Assembly: GCF_030056705.1 (NCBI RefSeq)
Contig: NZ_JASHIC010000010.1
Span: 62,001-126,000 of the forward strand
Direction of reading: 5' to 3'
DNA: 64,000 bases
From: Flectobacillus longus
GTDB lineage: Bacteria; Bacteroidota; Bacteroidia; Cytophagales; Spirosomataceae
The position numbers were made by a program, and so were the translations under genes. A model generated the notes under the pieces. It was not told the DNA's origin. It ran no database searches and worked only from the letters and a program-made list of their open reading frames with translations. The stretch's first letter is position 1. Every line of letters begins with the position of its first letter. Below, one piece after another: positions 9,032 through 18,023 of this stretch.

Positions 9032-10579
9032 CTACTTTAAAAAAGTGATAGATATTTTAGATTTTGAAAGTGATTCGTTTTCTGAAGCTAAATCAAAAGC
9101 TGTTTCGTTGAAATTAGTAACGGCTTCTTTTTTGGCACCAACCGATACCAAGTATTTCATAATGGTATCGTCTTTGGCAATCATTGCAGCTTTGTGAAGC
9201 GCTGTGATACCTTCCGAGTTTTTAGCGTTCACGTCAATACCAAGAGCCTGAATGCGTTTCAAAAGACCTAAGTCATTTTTCATAACGGCTAAGTGATATA
9301 AGGTATTGCCATTTTTTTGTGGAGTAGCGGCAGTCAATCCTTTTTCTTCCAACATTTTTAACTTGGCATCAAAGTCTTCCGTTTTTGGACCGAAGCCTAC
9401 ACGACCTTCGCCACCGCCTTGTGGTGGACCTTGAGAACCTCCCTGACCGCCAAAACCACCTGCGCTATAAGATTGTACCAAATAGGCTAACAAGTTTTCA
9501 CCATCTTTGTTTGTTACTTTTACATCAGCACCTTTTTCTATCAGATACTTAACAACTTCAGGAGAGTTTCCTTTAACGGCTAGTGAAAGAGCCGATTCTC
9601 CTTTATTATTGGTCTGATTGATATTTGATACCTTTGATACCAACAAATCCAATGTTGCTAAATCTCTGTTTGATGCAGCAGCGAAGATAAATGGTGTATT
9701 ACCTTCCTCATCTGCTTGGTTTACATTAACACCTTTTGTCAAGAAATGCTCGATAATTTCTTTTTGATTGGGTCTACGAACCAAGAAATGTAAAACGTTT
9801 TCACCAGCTTTGGTAGTAGCAGTAGGTTTTACTCCTAGACTTTCTAAGTATTCAAAGAATTCCAAATTAAGTGTAGTTCCTCTTCTACCTCCTTGCGAAG
9901 CAACCACAATAGCATTGTCGTTTGGCGTGATACCTTTTTGTGCTAAAGCTTTCAAAAGGTTAACGTTTCCACTACGAGCAGCATAGCCAAAAATATTATT
10001 TCCGTTTTTGTCAACACTCTTAAGATCTAACCCTTTTGACACTAAGTAATTAGTGATTGCCAAATCTTTATCTCCAGCAACAGCGAGTAATAAAACGTTT
10101 GCACCATCTTGGTTTACGTCTTTTTTCAAATTAGCTCCAGCTTTTACACAAAGGTCGATTACTTCTGGTGTAAGTCCGTTGCCAGCAGCAAAGTTTAATG
10201 GAGTTGTTCCATGAGCATCAACCATACTTGCTTTTGAGCCCTTACCAATCAACAACTGCATGATTTCGATATTGCCCTTTGCTGTAGCCCAGTGCAAATA
10301 GATACGTCCATCATGCGTGATTTTGTTTACATCATTTCCAGGTTGTTCCAACAAATACTTGATGGTTTCGTTCGGCGCGCCAGAGTTGATGGCCATCACG
10401 ACAGCGTCCATCGCCTGACGGTTGAGTTCAGATGGGTTACTACCTTTTGCTACTTCAGCTTTTACCGCCTCAGTATTGGGTTGGGTTCTCCAAAAAGATT
10501 GTTCTAATAAGGTATTTCTTTGTGCGCTTGCAGCAAAGCTAAAAAGCGCCAAAGATGCAGCAATGAAGATTCTTTTCAT
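9032..10579 (-). CDS. Exported ankyrin-repeat protein
   Basis: 515 residues with a signal peptide (MKRIFIAASLALFSFAASAQ). About a dozen ankyrin repeats follow, recognisable by units such as GTTPLNFAAGNGLTPEVIDL, GNTPFIFAAASNRDLATLDL and GITALHKAAMIAKDDTIMKY. A Gly-rich linker (around GGFGGQGGSQGPPQGGGEG, residues ~370-390) splits the repeat stack. Ankyrin stacks bind proteins, so it may scaffold the DUF2271 protein encoded 4 bp downstream. A TAnnTTTG box lies 79 bp upstream, making this the first gene of the transcript that goes on to DUF2271 and perhaps the PepSY reductase. No enzymatic motif was seen. Confidence 0.85.
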   Translation of the reverse strand: MKRIFIAASLALFSFAASAQRNTLLEQSFWRTQPNTEAVKAEVAKGSNPSELNRQAMDAVVMAINSGAPNETIKYLLEQPGNDVNKITHDGRIYLHWATAKGNIEIMQLLIGKGSKASMVDAHGTTPLNFAAGNGLTPEVIDLCVKAGANLKKDVNQDGANVLLLAVAGDKDLAITNYLVSKGLDLKSVDKNGNNIFGYAARSGNVNLLKALAQKGITPNDNAIVVASQGGRRGTTLNLEFFEYLESLGVKPTATTKAGENVLHFLVRRPNQKEIIEHFLTKGVNVNQADEEGNTPFIFAAASNRDLATLDLLVSKVSNINQTNNKGESALSLAVKGNSPEVVKYLIEKGADVKVTNKDGENLLAYLVQSYSAGGFGGQGGSQGPPQGGGEGRVGFGPKTEDFDAKLKMLEEKGLTAATPQKNGNTLYHLAVMKNDLGLLKRIQALGIDVNAKNSEGITALHKAAMIAKDDTIMKYLVSVGAKKEAVTNFNETAFDLASENESLSKSKISITFLK

Positions 10580-10657
10580 TTGAAATATGTATGTTTAATC
10601 GGGTTGAAGTTTTGACGACTCAAAACAAGTAAGCTTTAGGCTTATTTAGAATTAGTA

Positions 10658-10665
10658 CAAATATA
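10658..10665 (-). promoter_or_regulatory. Candidate -7 box for the ankyrin/DUF2271 transcript
   Basis: On the minus strand TATATTTG matches TAnnTTTG, 79 bp before the ankyrin start codon. A matching -33 box is not obvious. Confidence 0.4.
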
Positions 10666-11057
10666 AATTAGAATCTTTGTTTAATCACAATGCTCATTCT
10701 CAAATTTAGAAAAACCATTAAATAGACGAAGAATAGAACAATGTTTACTTTGACCTGAAAAATAAGAAAAAGTAAAGTTGTCGAATGACTTTTTTTGAAA
10801 AATGATATTAATAGTTCGGTGAATAATTTCAATGTGAAAACGCTATAAAATTAGAATAATTTTCTTTGTGTAAGAGCGACCATAAATCTATTTCCTGCTA
10901 ATAGGCATAATTATTCGACCGAATGCCTTATTGAATGTATAAACTCGATTTTAGATTTTGAAATAGAAAATAATAACAAACACACATAGTAGAAAACGAT
11001 TTTACTCCGTAAATCAGGTTAAGCTAAAAGATTGTTTTTGATTAACTTGTATCGTGT
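10666..11057. other. Divergent AT-rich spacer upstream of apbE copy 2
   Basis: No gene or clear repeat. The region must hold the promoter of apbE copy 2 and part of that of the ankyrin gene; apart from the box at 10658 I see no confident motif. Confidence 0.5.
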
Positions 11058-12086
11058 ATGCTATCAAGTAAAAACCTCGAACATCTTAATTCTGTGAAAA
11101 CGTACCCTCTTTTTTTATTTTTTTTCCTCGTGCAGATATATACTTATGCACAAGTACCCCGTAAATGGTCTTTTACACAATCCAAAATGGGGTCGCCTTT
11201 CTCCATAATAACATATAGTAATGATTCGGTAAAGGTTGTGAGAAGTATATCAAGGGCTTATCTATTGGTAGATTCGCTCAACAGCGTTTATAGTGACTAT
11301 GATTTGCGGAGCGAATTGAGTGTGTTGTCGCAAAAAGGCGAAAGTCTCAAGGTGTCGGATGCACTTTGGGATATTTTGGAGAAATCTCAATATGCTTTCT
11401 TGAAAAGTAATGGTGCTTTTGATATTTCGATAGGTCCGTTGGTCAAACTATGGAGAACAGCCCGAAAGCTCAAACAGCTTCCAAGCGACACTGCTATTCG
11501 AAATGCACAGCAGCGTGTAGGGTTTAAGTTTATAAAAATGAATCCTACCACTCATGAAGTGAAGTTACTTCGAAACAATATGCAACTCGATTTGGGTGGA
11601 ATCGCAAAAGGATATATAGCTCAAAAAGTAGTAGATTTTTTAACGAATGAAGGTTTAGTATCGTCACTGGTTGATGCTGGTGGAGATTTAGCGATGGGAC
11701 AAGCACCACCAAGTAAAAAAGCTTGGAGTGTTGGAGTAAATATCCCTTCCTCAGAAGAATTATTACCTCGATATTTGTTTCTTCAAAATGCTGCTGTTGC
11801 CACATCTGGCGATATGTATCAATACGTAGAAATAGATGGAAAGCATTATTCACACATCGTGAATCCCAAAACAGGCTTAGGACTTATACATCAACGCAAT
11901 GTGACAGTGATTGCTCCAGATGGGGCTACTGCCGACTGGCTTGCAACGGCTTGTAGTGTATTACCCGTAAAAAAAGCACTAAAACTCTGTGATAGTTTTC
12001 CGAATACAGGTTTACTGATTGCAGAGAAGAAAGGTAAAATGATTCTAAAATGGCAAAATAGCTATTTTGAGAAAATGATGGAATAG
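11058..12086 (+). CDS. apbE: FAD:protein FMN transferase, exported (ApbE family, copy 2)
   Basis: 342 residues with an N-terminal hydrophobic export signal (residues ~15-32, ending TYAQ). It keeps the common ApbE motifs: LGGIAKGY (179-186), DAGGD (206-210), TSGD (249-252), HIVNPKTG (265-272) and ATADW (290-294) with the metal-ligand Asp293. It is thus the more canonical of the two ApbE proteins here. It diverges from the ankyrin/DUF2271/PepSY transcript and encloses that group together with copy 1. Likely role: attaching FMN to periplasmic proteins such as the DUF2271 product. Which substrate goes with which copy cannot be told from sequence. Confidence 0.9.
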   Translation: MLSSKNLEHLNSVKTYPLFLFFFLVQIYTYAQVPRKWSFTQSKMGSPFSIITYSNDSVKVVRSISRAYLLVDSLNSVYSDYDLRSELSVLSQKGESLKVSDALWDILEKSQYAFLKSNGAFDISIGPLVKLWRTARKLKQLPSDTAIRNAQQRVGFKFIKMNPTTHEVKLLRNNMQLDLGGIAKGYIAQKVVDFLTNEGLVSSLVDAGGDLAMGQAPPSKKAWSVGVNIPSSEELLPRYLFLQNAAVATSGDMYQYVEIDGKHYSHIVNPKTGLGLIHQRNVTVIAPDGATADWLATACSVLPVKKALKLCDSFPNTGLLIAEKKGKMILKWQNSYFEKMME

Positions 12087-12130
12087 GGACAAAGTATCAA
12101 AGGCACATAGGCACAAAGTGTGTATCACTG

Positions 12131-12155
12131 TAGAGACGCAAGCATTGCGTCTCTA
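12131..12155. repeat. TAGAGACG-family palindrome
   Basis: TAGAGACGCA (12131-12140) and TGCGTCTCTA (12146-12155) form a 10-bp stem with a 5-nt loop, 45 bp after apbE copy 2. Similar palindromes occur at 56151-56196, 60599-60622 and 61687-61710. It is preceded by the dispersed word AAAGGCACATAGGCACAAAG. Confidence 0.75.
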
Positions 12156-12337
12156 TTAATATAAAATTTAAAAAAATCACTCAACCACTCAATCACCAAT
12201 CACTCAATAACCACAAACAAACTGTGAGGGTCTGTTGGGTAGTCTTGGAAAAAGAAAGAGTATTTTAATAAAATATATTTCTATTTAGTTTACAGTCATC
12301 TCAATTAAACTTTGCATATCAACCTCATAATTTTTCT

Positions 12338-13282
12338 ATGAAAAAAACTCTTTTGACCTTGAGTTTATTTACCGCTGTTTTTGGTATCTCCGAAGCTCAA
12401 AACTTCCAATCTTATGAACAAACCATTCCTAATACTACTGTCAAATTTAAAATGGTAGCGATTCCAGCGGGCGAACTATCCTTAGGTAGCTCCGAAAGTG
12501 AGTTAGGACATGAGCCAGATGAATCACCGCAGGTAAAGGTAAAACTTTCAGCTTTTTGGATGGGCGCTACGGAAGTCACTTACGACGAATATCAATTGTT
12601 TTTTGAGGAAGAACGTGACCCTGAGCCAAAGCCTGACGCCATTACTCGTCCTAGTCCGCCCTATATTGATTTTACTTTGGGCATGGGAAAAGTAGGTGGT
12701 TTTCCTGCTAATTCGATGCAGCAGTATGCAGCTTTGATGTATTGCAAATGGCTTTATCATAAAACAGGTATTTTCTATCGATTACCTACAGAAACAGAAT
12801 GGGAATATGCTTGTCGTGCAGGAAGTAAAACTCGTTTCTTTTTTGGAGAAAATGAAAAAGACCTTGCTCAATATGCTTGGTATGGTGCCAACGCCGAAGG
12901 ACATTATCATCGAGTAGGTGAGAAAAAGCCAAATCCTTGGGGACTATATGATATGTTGGGCAACGTAGCCGAATGGACAATGGACCAATACGATGAAGGA
13001 TTTTATCAAAAACTAAGTGCAGGACAAGAGAATCCTTACTCAGAAAAGTTAAAACGCTATCCGAGTACAGTACGAGGAGGCAATTATAAAGATGAAGCAA
13101 AAGAATTACGAAGTGCTAATCGCCTAAAATCAGACCCTATTTGGAATCGTCGCGACCCACAAGTACCAAAAAGTAAATGGTGGAATGCCGATGCGCCTTT
13201 TGTAGGATTCCGTATTGTACAACCTTTACAACAGCCTTCGGCAGAAGAAGTCGAAGCATTTTTCGCAAAAGTATTAAAGTAG
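12338..13282 (+). CDS. SUMF1/formylglycine-generating-enzyme-like exported protein
   Basis: 314 residues with a signal peptide (MKKTLLTLSLFTAVFGISEAQ). The SUMF1/FGE-sulfatase fold is shown by IPAGELSLGS, FWMGATEVTYDEY, YRLPTETEWEYACRAGS, NPWGLYDMLGNVAEWTMD, VRGGNY and the terminal FVGFRIVQ. Family members include formylglycine-generating enzymes, EgtB/PvdO-type enzymes and non-catalytic gliding-motility proteins such as GldJ/GldK. Absence of a nearby sulfatase argues against assigning sulfatase maturation. It is monocistronic between repeat-bearing spacers. The exact reaction is unknown. Confidence 0.8.
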   Translation: MKKTLLTLSLFTAVFGISEAQNFQSYEQTIPNTTVKFKMVAIPAGELSLGSSESELGHEPDESPQVKVKLSAFWMGATEVTYDEYQLFFEEERDPEPKPDAITRPSPPYIDFTLGMGKVGGFPANSMQQYAALMYCKWLYHKTGIFYRLPTETEWEYACRAGSKTRFFFGENEKDLAQYAWYGANAEGHYHRVGEKKPNPWGLYDMLGNVAEWTMDQYDEGFYQKLSAGQENPYSEKLKRYPSTVRGGNYKDEAKELRSANRLKSDPIWNRRDPQVPKSKWWNADAPFVGFRIVQPLQQPSAEEVEAFFAKVLK

Positions 13283-13351
13283 GTTGTGAGTGAACAGGAG
13301 CACAGGCACAAAGTGCTAAGACAAGTTGCCCTTACCGAAAGACCTAAAACT

Positions 13352-13452
13352 ATTGCGGATTTGGGATTGCTGATTTCGGAAATATGGAAAATTACCTTTA
13401 CTTTCTATAAAAAAGTATCATATACTTCCGCAATCTAGCATCCGAAATCCAA
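13352..13452. repeat. Imperfect inverted repeat made of 'GATTTCGGA' words
   Basis: Words such as GCGGATTT and GATTTCGGA at 13352-13380 recur in complement at 13427-13452 (TCCGCAAT, TCCGAAATCC). The arms face each other across ~46 nt, downstream of the SUMF1-like gene. The same words occur singly at 3004-3030 and as a hairpin at 42361-42410. Confidence 0.55.
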
Positions 13453-13491
13453 CATTAAAATACCTCTCATTTTCTAAAACTAATTCTAACT

Positions 13492-14805
13492 ATGAGTCAA
13501 ACTAGACGCGATTTTGTTAAAAGTACATCGCTAATTACTGGAAGTTTAATTGCTGCTCCGTTTTTGTCGGAAGCGAGTATGTTTAATAGTCTTGTCGACG
13601 ATACCATCAAGGTTGCCTTGATAGGTTGCGGTGGACGTGGTACAGGTGCTGCTATTCAGGCATTGAGCACTAAGCAAAATGTGAAATTGATTGCAATGGC
13701 TGATGCCTTCCAAGACCGTTTAGACAGTTGCTACAAAGAAATTACAGGCGATGATTTCGAAAATTTGAAATCAAAAATTGATGTCCCTGCCGACAGACGT
13801 TTTGTGGGATTTGATGCCTATCTCAAAGCAATTCCTTTGGCAGATGTGGTTATCTTGACTACGCCTCCAGGTTTTCGCCCTCTACACTTTGAAGCAGCAG
13901 TGAATGCAGGTAAACACATTTTTATGGAAAAACCTGTTGCCACAGACCCTGCTGGTGTACAACGAGTACTTGCGGCTGCCGAAAAAGCAAAAGCGAAAAA
14001 ATTGAATGTCGTAGTAGGTTTACAACGTCATTACCAAACTTCTTACCGTGAACTTATGAAGCGCCTTCAAGACGGCATGGTGGGAGATATTGTATCTGCT
14101 TCGGCTTGGTGGAATAATGATGGCGTGTGGGTAAATCCAAGAAAGGCTGGTCAGACCGAAATGGAATATCAAATGCGTAACTGGTATTATTTTAACTGGT
14201 TATGTGGCGACCATATCACCGAACAACATATTCACAATATTGATGTAATCAACTGGGTCAAAAACTCTTATCCTGTCAAGGCAAGAGGAACGGGTGGTCG
14301 TGAGGTACGAAAAGGAAAAGATTATGGCGAAATTTTTGACCATCATATCGTTGAGTTCGAATATGCCGATGGGACAATTCTCAATTCACAATGTCGCCAT
14401 ATCAAGGGGACTTGGGCAAAAGTAGATGAATTAGTAGTGGGGACAAAAGGTAAAATTATGTTTGATGCAGGACATATTACTGACTACAAAGGAAATACCT
14501 TATTCAAACACAATGGTAGCAAAGACCCTAACCCTTACCAAGTAGAGCACGACGAATTGTTTGAAGCAATCGCCAAAGGGCAATATAAGTTTGCCGATGC
14601 CGAAAACGGAGCTAAATCAACCATGACTTCTATTCTTGGAAGAATGGCTACTTATTCGGGTCAGGTAATAACTTGGGATAAAGCTATAAATTCAGGCTTA
14701 AACCTAGCACCAAAAACATTTTCTTGGGATGCTGATATGCCACTCAAACCAGATGTAAATGGTTTGTATCCAGTAGCAATTCCGGGTAAAACTAAGTTTG
14801 TGTAA
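13492..14805 (+). CDS. Gfo/Idh/MocA-family oxidoreductase, Tat-exported
   Basis: 437 residues. The N-terminus has a twin-arginine signal (TRRDFVKSTSLITGSLIAAP), so the protein is folded with its NAD(P) before export. A Rossmann motif follows (IKVALIGCGGRGTGAAIQ), then FMEKPVATDPAGV, in which EKP is the family signature, and a C-terminal alpha/beta domain with YYFNWLCGDHITEQHIHNID. Family members oxidise sugars, inositols or related polyols, and in Bacteroidota such secreted forms are often in glycan-use loci. No glycan gene is adjacent, so the substrate is open. A hairpin terminator follows. Confidence 0.88.
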   Translation: MSQTRRDFVKSTSLITGSLIAAPFLSEASMFNSLVDDTIKVALIGCGGRGTGAAIQALSTKQNVKLIAMADAFQDRLDSCYKEITGDDFENLKSKIDVPADRRFVGFDAYLKAIPLADVVILTTPPGFRPLHFEAAVNAGKHIFMEKPVATDPAGVQRVLAAAEKAKAKKLNVVVGLQRHYQTSYRELMKRLQDGMVGDIVSASAWWNNDGVWVNPRKAGQTEMEYQMRNWYYFNWLCGDHITEQHIHNIDVINWVKNSYPVKARGTGGREVRKGKDYGEIFDHHIVEFEYADGTILNSQCRHIKGTWAKVDELVVGTKGKIMFDAGHITDYKGNTLFKHNGSKDPNPYQVEHDELFEAIAKGQYKFADAENGAKSTMTSILGRMATYSGQVITWDKAINSGLNLAPKTFSWDADMPLKPDVNGLYPVAIPGKTKFV

Positions 14806-14817
14806 TATTTAGCATTG

Positions 14818-14856
14818 AGCTATTAGCTTTCGGGTTTTTGTCGAAAGCTAATAGCT
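14818..14856 (+). terminator. Hairpin terminator after the Gfo/Idh/MocA gene
   Basis: A perfect 15-bp stem (AGCTATTAGCTTTCG at 14818-14832, complement at 14842-14856) with a 9-nt loop lies 12 bp after the stop. The T run after it is weak (TAAATTTT). Confidence 0.7.
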
Positions 14857-14973
14857 TAAATTTTAAGGCTGATACCGTTTAGGCATCATTAAGTCTGTAT
14901 TAGAAAAATAAGTGTTCTTGTGTAAATGAATTTTTTTTCTAAAATTGTGCTACAATCTAATTACAACAAACTT

Positions 14974-15684
14974 ATGCAAAACAATCAGTATTCACCTTAT
15001 TATTCACAGGAGGCTGTTCAGGCCGAACAGGCTCGTTATATGACCAAAGTATTTGGTTGGATGTCTTTGGCTTTAATTGTTACAGCAGCGGTTTCATTGG
15101 GTGTAGCGAGTACGCCTCAAATCGTTGATATTATTTTTAGTAGCAAGTTTACCTTTTATGGATTGATGATAGCTGAAGTTGGGGTAGTGTGGTGGTTATC
15201 GTCGCGAGTGGCAACTATGTCAGCTACGTCTGCTACGGTGTGGTTTTTTCTGTATTCGATTTTGAATGGATTAACACTTTCGGTCATTTTCTTTGTATTC
15301 ACTGCCGATTCGATTGTATATGTATTTGGTATTGCAGCCTCAATGTTTATGGCAATGGCGGCTTATGGCTACTATACCAAAAAGGATTTGACCTCTTGGG
15401 GTAGCCTTTTGATGATGGGTGTTATCGGTTTAGTAATTGCAGGTGTTGTCAATATCTTCTTGCGTAGCGATATGTTTGGAATGATAGTTAGTTCTATTGG
15501 TGTATTGATTTTTGTAGGCTTAACAGCGTACGATACTCAAAAAATCAAAGAAATGAATATCATTGGCAACGAAGGAACAGACGAAGATCATAAAGAAGCA
15601 ATCATGGGGGCATTGACTTTGTATCTCGACTTTATCAATCTTTTCTTGTATTTACTTCGTTTACTAGGAAATAGAAGAAATTAA
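14974..15684 (+). CDS. Bax inhibitor-1/YccA-family membrane protein
   Basis: About 236 residues with seven hydrophobic segments, beginning after QARYMTKVFGWMSLALIVTA, and the C-terminal AYDTQKIKE motif typical of BI-1 proteins. Members of this family are integral membrane proteins, some acting as pH-dependent Ca2+ leaks. An in-frame ATG at 14926 would add 16 residues, but family members usually begin close before the QYSPYY segment, so the ATG at 14974 is preferred. It is alone and followed by a strong terminator. Confidence 0.88.
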   Translation: MQNNQYSPYYSQEAVQAEQARYMTKVFGWMSLALIVTAAVSLGVASTPQIVDIIFSSKFTFYGLMIAEVGVVWWLSSRVATMSATSATVWFFLYSILNGLTLSVIFFVFTADSIVYVFGIAASMFMAMAAYGYYTKKDLTSWGSLLMMGVIGLVIAGVVNIFLRSDMFGMIVSSIGVLIFVGLTAYDTQKIKEMNIIGNEGTDEDHKEAIMGALTLYLDFINLFLYLLRLLGNRRN

Positions 15685-15702
15685 TACAAAAGCATTTTTC
15701 TT

Positions 15703-15736
15703 AAAACTCCTCATCTAAACTTAGGTGAGGAGTTTT
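15703..15736 (+). terminator. Rho-independent terminator after the BI-1 gene
   Basis: AAAACTCCTCATCTAA pairs with TTAGGTGAGGAGTTTT (one G-U pair) across a 2-nt spacer and is followed by ATTTTTG. Confidence 0.85.
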
Positions 15737-15819
15737 ATTTTTGAAGAAAAGTACAGAAGTGTAATTGACTTATTCATGAAAATATGCTCAAACACTTATT
15801 GGTTTAATCACAACTACTT

Positions 15820-17208
15820 ATGAAGGTTTTTAGAAATATTATTTTAGGCTTATTGGCGCTAATTCTAATAGCTGTCATTGGGACTTTTACGACGGTTGAT
15901 AGAACAGAATTGCACCAGACCGAATTTTATGCTCAAATGCAAAACTGGTTGGCTAATTATGCACCCGATACCGACCCACAGTATGATTCGGTATATGTAG
16001 GTTGGGCAAAAGTAAATCTAACCCCTTCACAACCATTGGCTACGGCAGGATACGGCAATCATGATGGCAAACCTTATCAGAGCGTACATGACTCTATCTA
16101 TGTGCGAGCAATGGTGTTTGATAATGGTCGTAAGTTTGCGATGGTTTCTTGCGATATGCTTATTATTCCACCAGAAGTACGTTTAAGCTTGCAAGATAAA
16201 CTTGGTAAAATTGGCTTTTCATGGGAGCACGTGTTTATAGGCGCTACACATACGCATAATAGCATAGGTGCATGGGGTAAAAATGCTATTGGAGAATTAT
16301 TTGCAGGAAAATACCATCCTGAAGTAGTGGAGGATATCGCTAATAAAATTGTCAAGGCTATCCAATTGGCTGATGCTAACACCACTGCCGCCGAAATCGG
16401 CTATGGACAAATAGACGCCCCAGAGTTGGTGTTCAATAGATTGGTTCATGAAAAAGGTACGGTAGACCCGACTTTACGTTTATTGAAAATTCATAAAGAC
16501 AATGGACAAAACGCCTTGATTTGTGTGTATTCGGCACATGCTACTACGCTCAATGCCGATAAAATGGTTTTGTCAAGAGATTACCCTGGGGTCTTGGTGG
16601 ATAAGCTTGAAAAAGACCAAGCCAATTTTGCGATGTTTATGGCTGGCTCTGTTGGCAGTACAGGCCCAATAGGAGAGGAGATGAAAGATGATTACGCTCA
16701 ACTCAACCGTGTGGCTGATGGTCTTTATCAAAAAATTGCTAAAGTTAGTCCACAAATTAAAACAGGGCTTGTGGATAACCTTCATGCTTCGGTGATTCCA
16801 TTATCGATGCGTGACCCACAGGTACGAGTGTCGCAAGACCTACGTTTTCGTCCTTGGGTATTTCAAACATTTTTTGGAGAATATCAAGCCGAAATGAAGG
16901 TTTTCCAGTTGGGTAATACGATTTTTGTAGGTACTCCTTGTGATTTCAGTGGCGAATTGATGCCAGATGTTCTCAAAACTGCACAAAATCAGCATCTAAA
17001 TCTTATTGTTACTAGTTTTGATGGAAGTTATGTAGGGTACATTACCGAAGACAGCCATTATGATTTGAATAGATACGAGACTCGTGTGATGAATTGGTAC
17101 GGTCCTCAGAATGGACAATATTTTCAAGAAATTATCAACAGCATTTTAACCAAAAATGCTCCTATTGTCAAACAGCCAGATGCTTTGCAAAATCAAACGG
17201 AACAATAG
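15820..17208 (+). CDS. Neutral/alkaline ceramidase-like hydrolase, membrane-anchored or exported
   Basis: 462 residues with an N-terminal hydrophobic segment (residues ~5-25) that lacks an obvious cleavage site, so it may be an anchor. The zinc-hydrolase core resembles the N-terminal domain of neutral/alkaline ceramidases: GYGNHDGK, a Zn-site segment IGATHTHNSIGAWG, YSAHATTL and SRDYPGVL. It is shorter than full ceramidases and seems to lack their C-terminal domain. Bacteroidota make sphingolipids, so a role in sphingolipid or N-acyl turnover is plausible, but the substrate is unproven. It is co-directional with nuo but separated from it by 359 bp. Confidence 0.75.
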   Translation: MKVFRNIILGLLALILIAVIGTFTTVDRTELHQTEFYAQMQNWLANYAPDTDPQYDSVYVGWAKVNLTPSQPLATAGYGNHDGKPYQSVHDSIYVRAMVFDNGRKFAMVSCDMLIIPPEVRLSLQDKLGKIGFSWEHVFIGATHTHNSIGAWGKNAIGELFAGKYHPEVVEDIANKIVKAIQLADANTTAAEIGYGQIDAPELVFNRLVHEKGTVDPTLRLLKIHKDNGQNALICVYSAHATTLNADKMVLSRDYPGVLVDKLEKDQANFAMFMAGSVGSTGPIGEEMKDDYAQLNRVADGLYQKIAKVSPQIKTGLVDNLHASVIPLSMRDPQVRVSQDLRFRPWVFQTFFGEYQAEMKVFQLGNTIFVGTPCDFSGELMPDVLKTAQNQHLNLIVTSFDGSYVGYITEDSHYDLNRYETRVMNWYGPQNGQYFQEIINSILTKNAPIVKQPDALQNQTEQ

Positions 17209-17567
17209 GCTTCAGATTCTAATATTTTGGGAAAGAAAGGCAGATATTAATTCAATGTAAACAAAAGTTGTTGTCTAATTTAGAATCATTCTGAATTAGC
17301 GAAAATCCTGAAAAACATCTAAGTAATCATGCTTAAGCACAATAATTCCCTAGCTTTTTCAGGTAAAAAAAACACTTCATGTAAATTTTTATCAGTAAAT
17401 TGCGACTTGATTTCTGAAATTGTTGCTAGGTGACCCTTTAAAAGGTGTAATAGCAAAATGAATCTAGCAACGAGCAAAACACAAGTCTCTCATTCAGAAT
17501 ATTTTGACTAAAAGCACCGAGAGAGAAGAGCCGTTGTAGGCAAATTTCAAAACTTAAAGACAAAGAA
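17209..17567. other. Upstream region of the nuo operon
   Basis: No gene. It should contain the nuo promoter, but no exact TAnnTTTG box was found. GTTGCTAG (17422-17429) and CTAGCAAC (17464-17471) are inverted 8-bp words about 100-140 bp before nuoA, around a weaker inner inverted pair, and could be a regulator site or leader structure. Confidence 0.4.
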
Positions 17568-17936
17568 ATGAACTATCAACCATCAGACTACCTTCCGATT
17601 ATTGTCCAAATAGGGGCAGCACTTGCATTCATCGTATTGACAATGGTGGCAACTCACTGGTTAGGTCCAAAAAGACATAGCAAAGCCAAAGATGATGTTT
17701 TTGAATGTGGTATCGAGTCAGTTGGAAATGCTCGTACGCCAATTTCTGTAAAGTATTTCCTTGTTGCAATCTTGTTTGTGCTTTTCGACGTAGAGATTAT
17801 CTTTATGTATCCTTGGGCTGTAAATTTCAAGACTTTGGGATGGGACGGCTTCTTGGAAATGATTGTATTCATGAGTCTTCTATTAGCAGGCTTTATTTAT
17901 GTACTGAAAAAAGGAGTGCTTGACTGGGAAAAATAA
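17568..17936 (+). CDS. nuoA: NADH-quinone oxidoreductase subunit A
   Basis: 122 residues with three membrane helices, the normal size for NuoA/ND3. The conserved loop KDDVFECGIESVGNAR with its Cys and the following helix VKYFLVAILFVLFDVEIIFM are diagnostic. Together with NuoH and NuoJ it forms the part of complex I near the quinone site. It is the first gene of a run continuing to nuoJ. Confidence 0.96.
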   Translation: MNYQPSDYLPIIVQIGAALAFIVLTMVATHWLGPKRHSKAKDDVFECGIESVGNARTPISVKYFLVAILFVLFDVEIIFMYPWAVNFKTLGWDGFLEMIVFMSLLLAGFIYVLKKGVLDWEK

Positions 17937-18023
17937 TTCTCAAAGCCTCTTTCTCTATAAAACCTTCTGCCTCAACAACTAGTTAGGTAGTAAGACATCA
18001 AATATTATTAATTGAATAAGACA

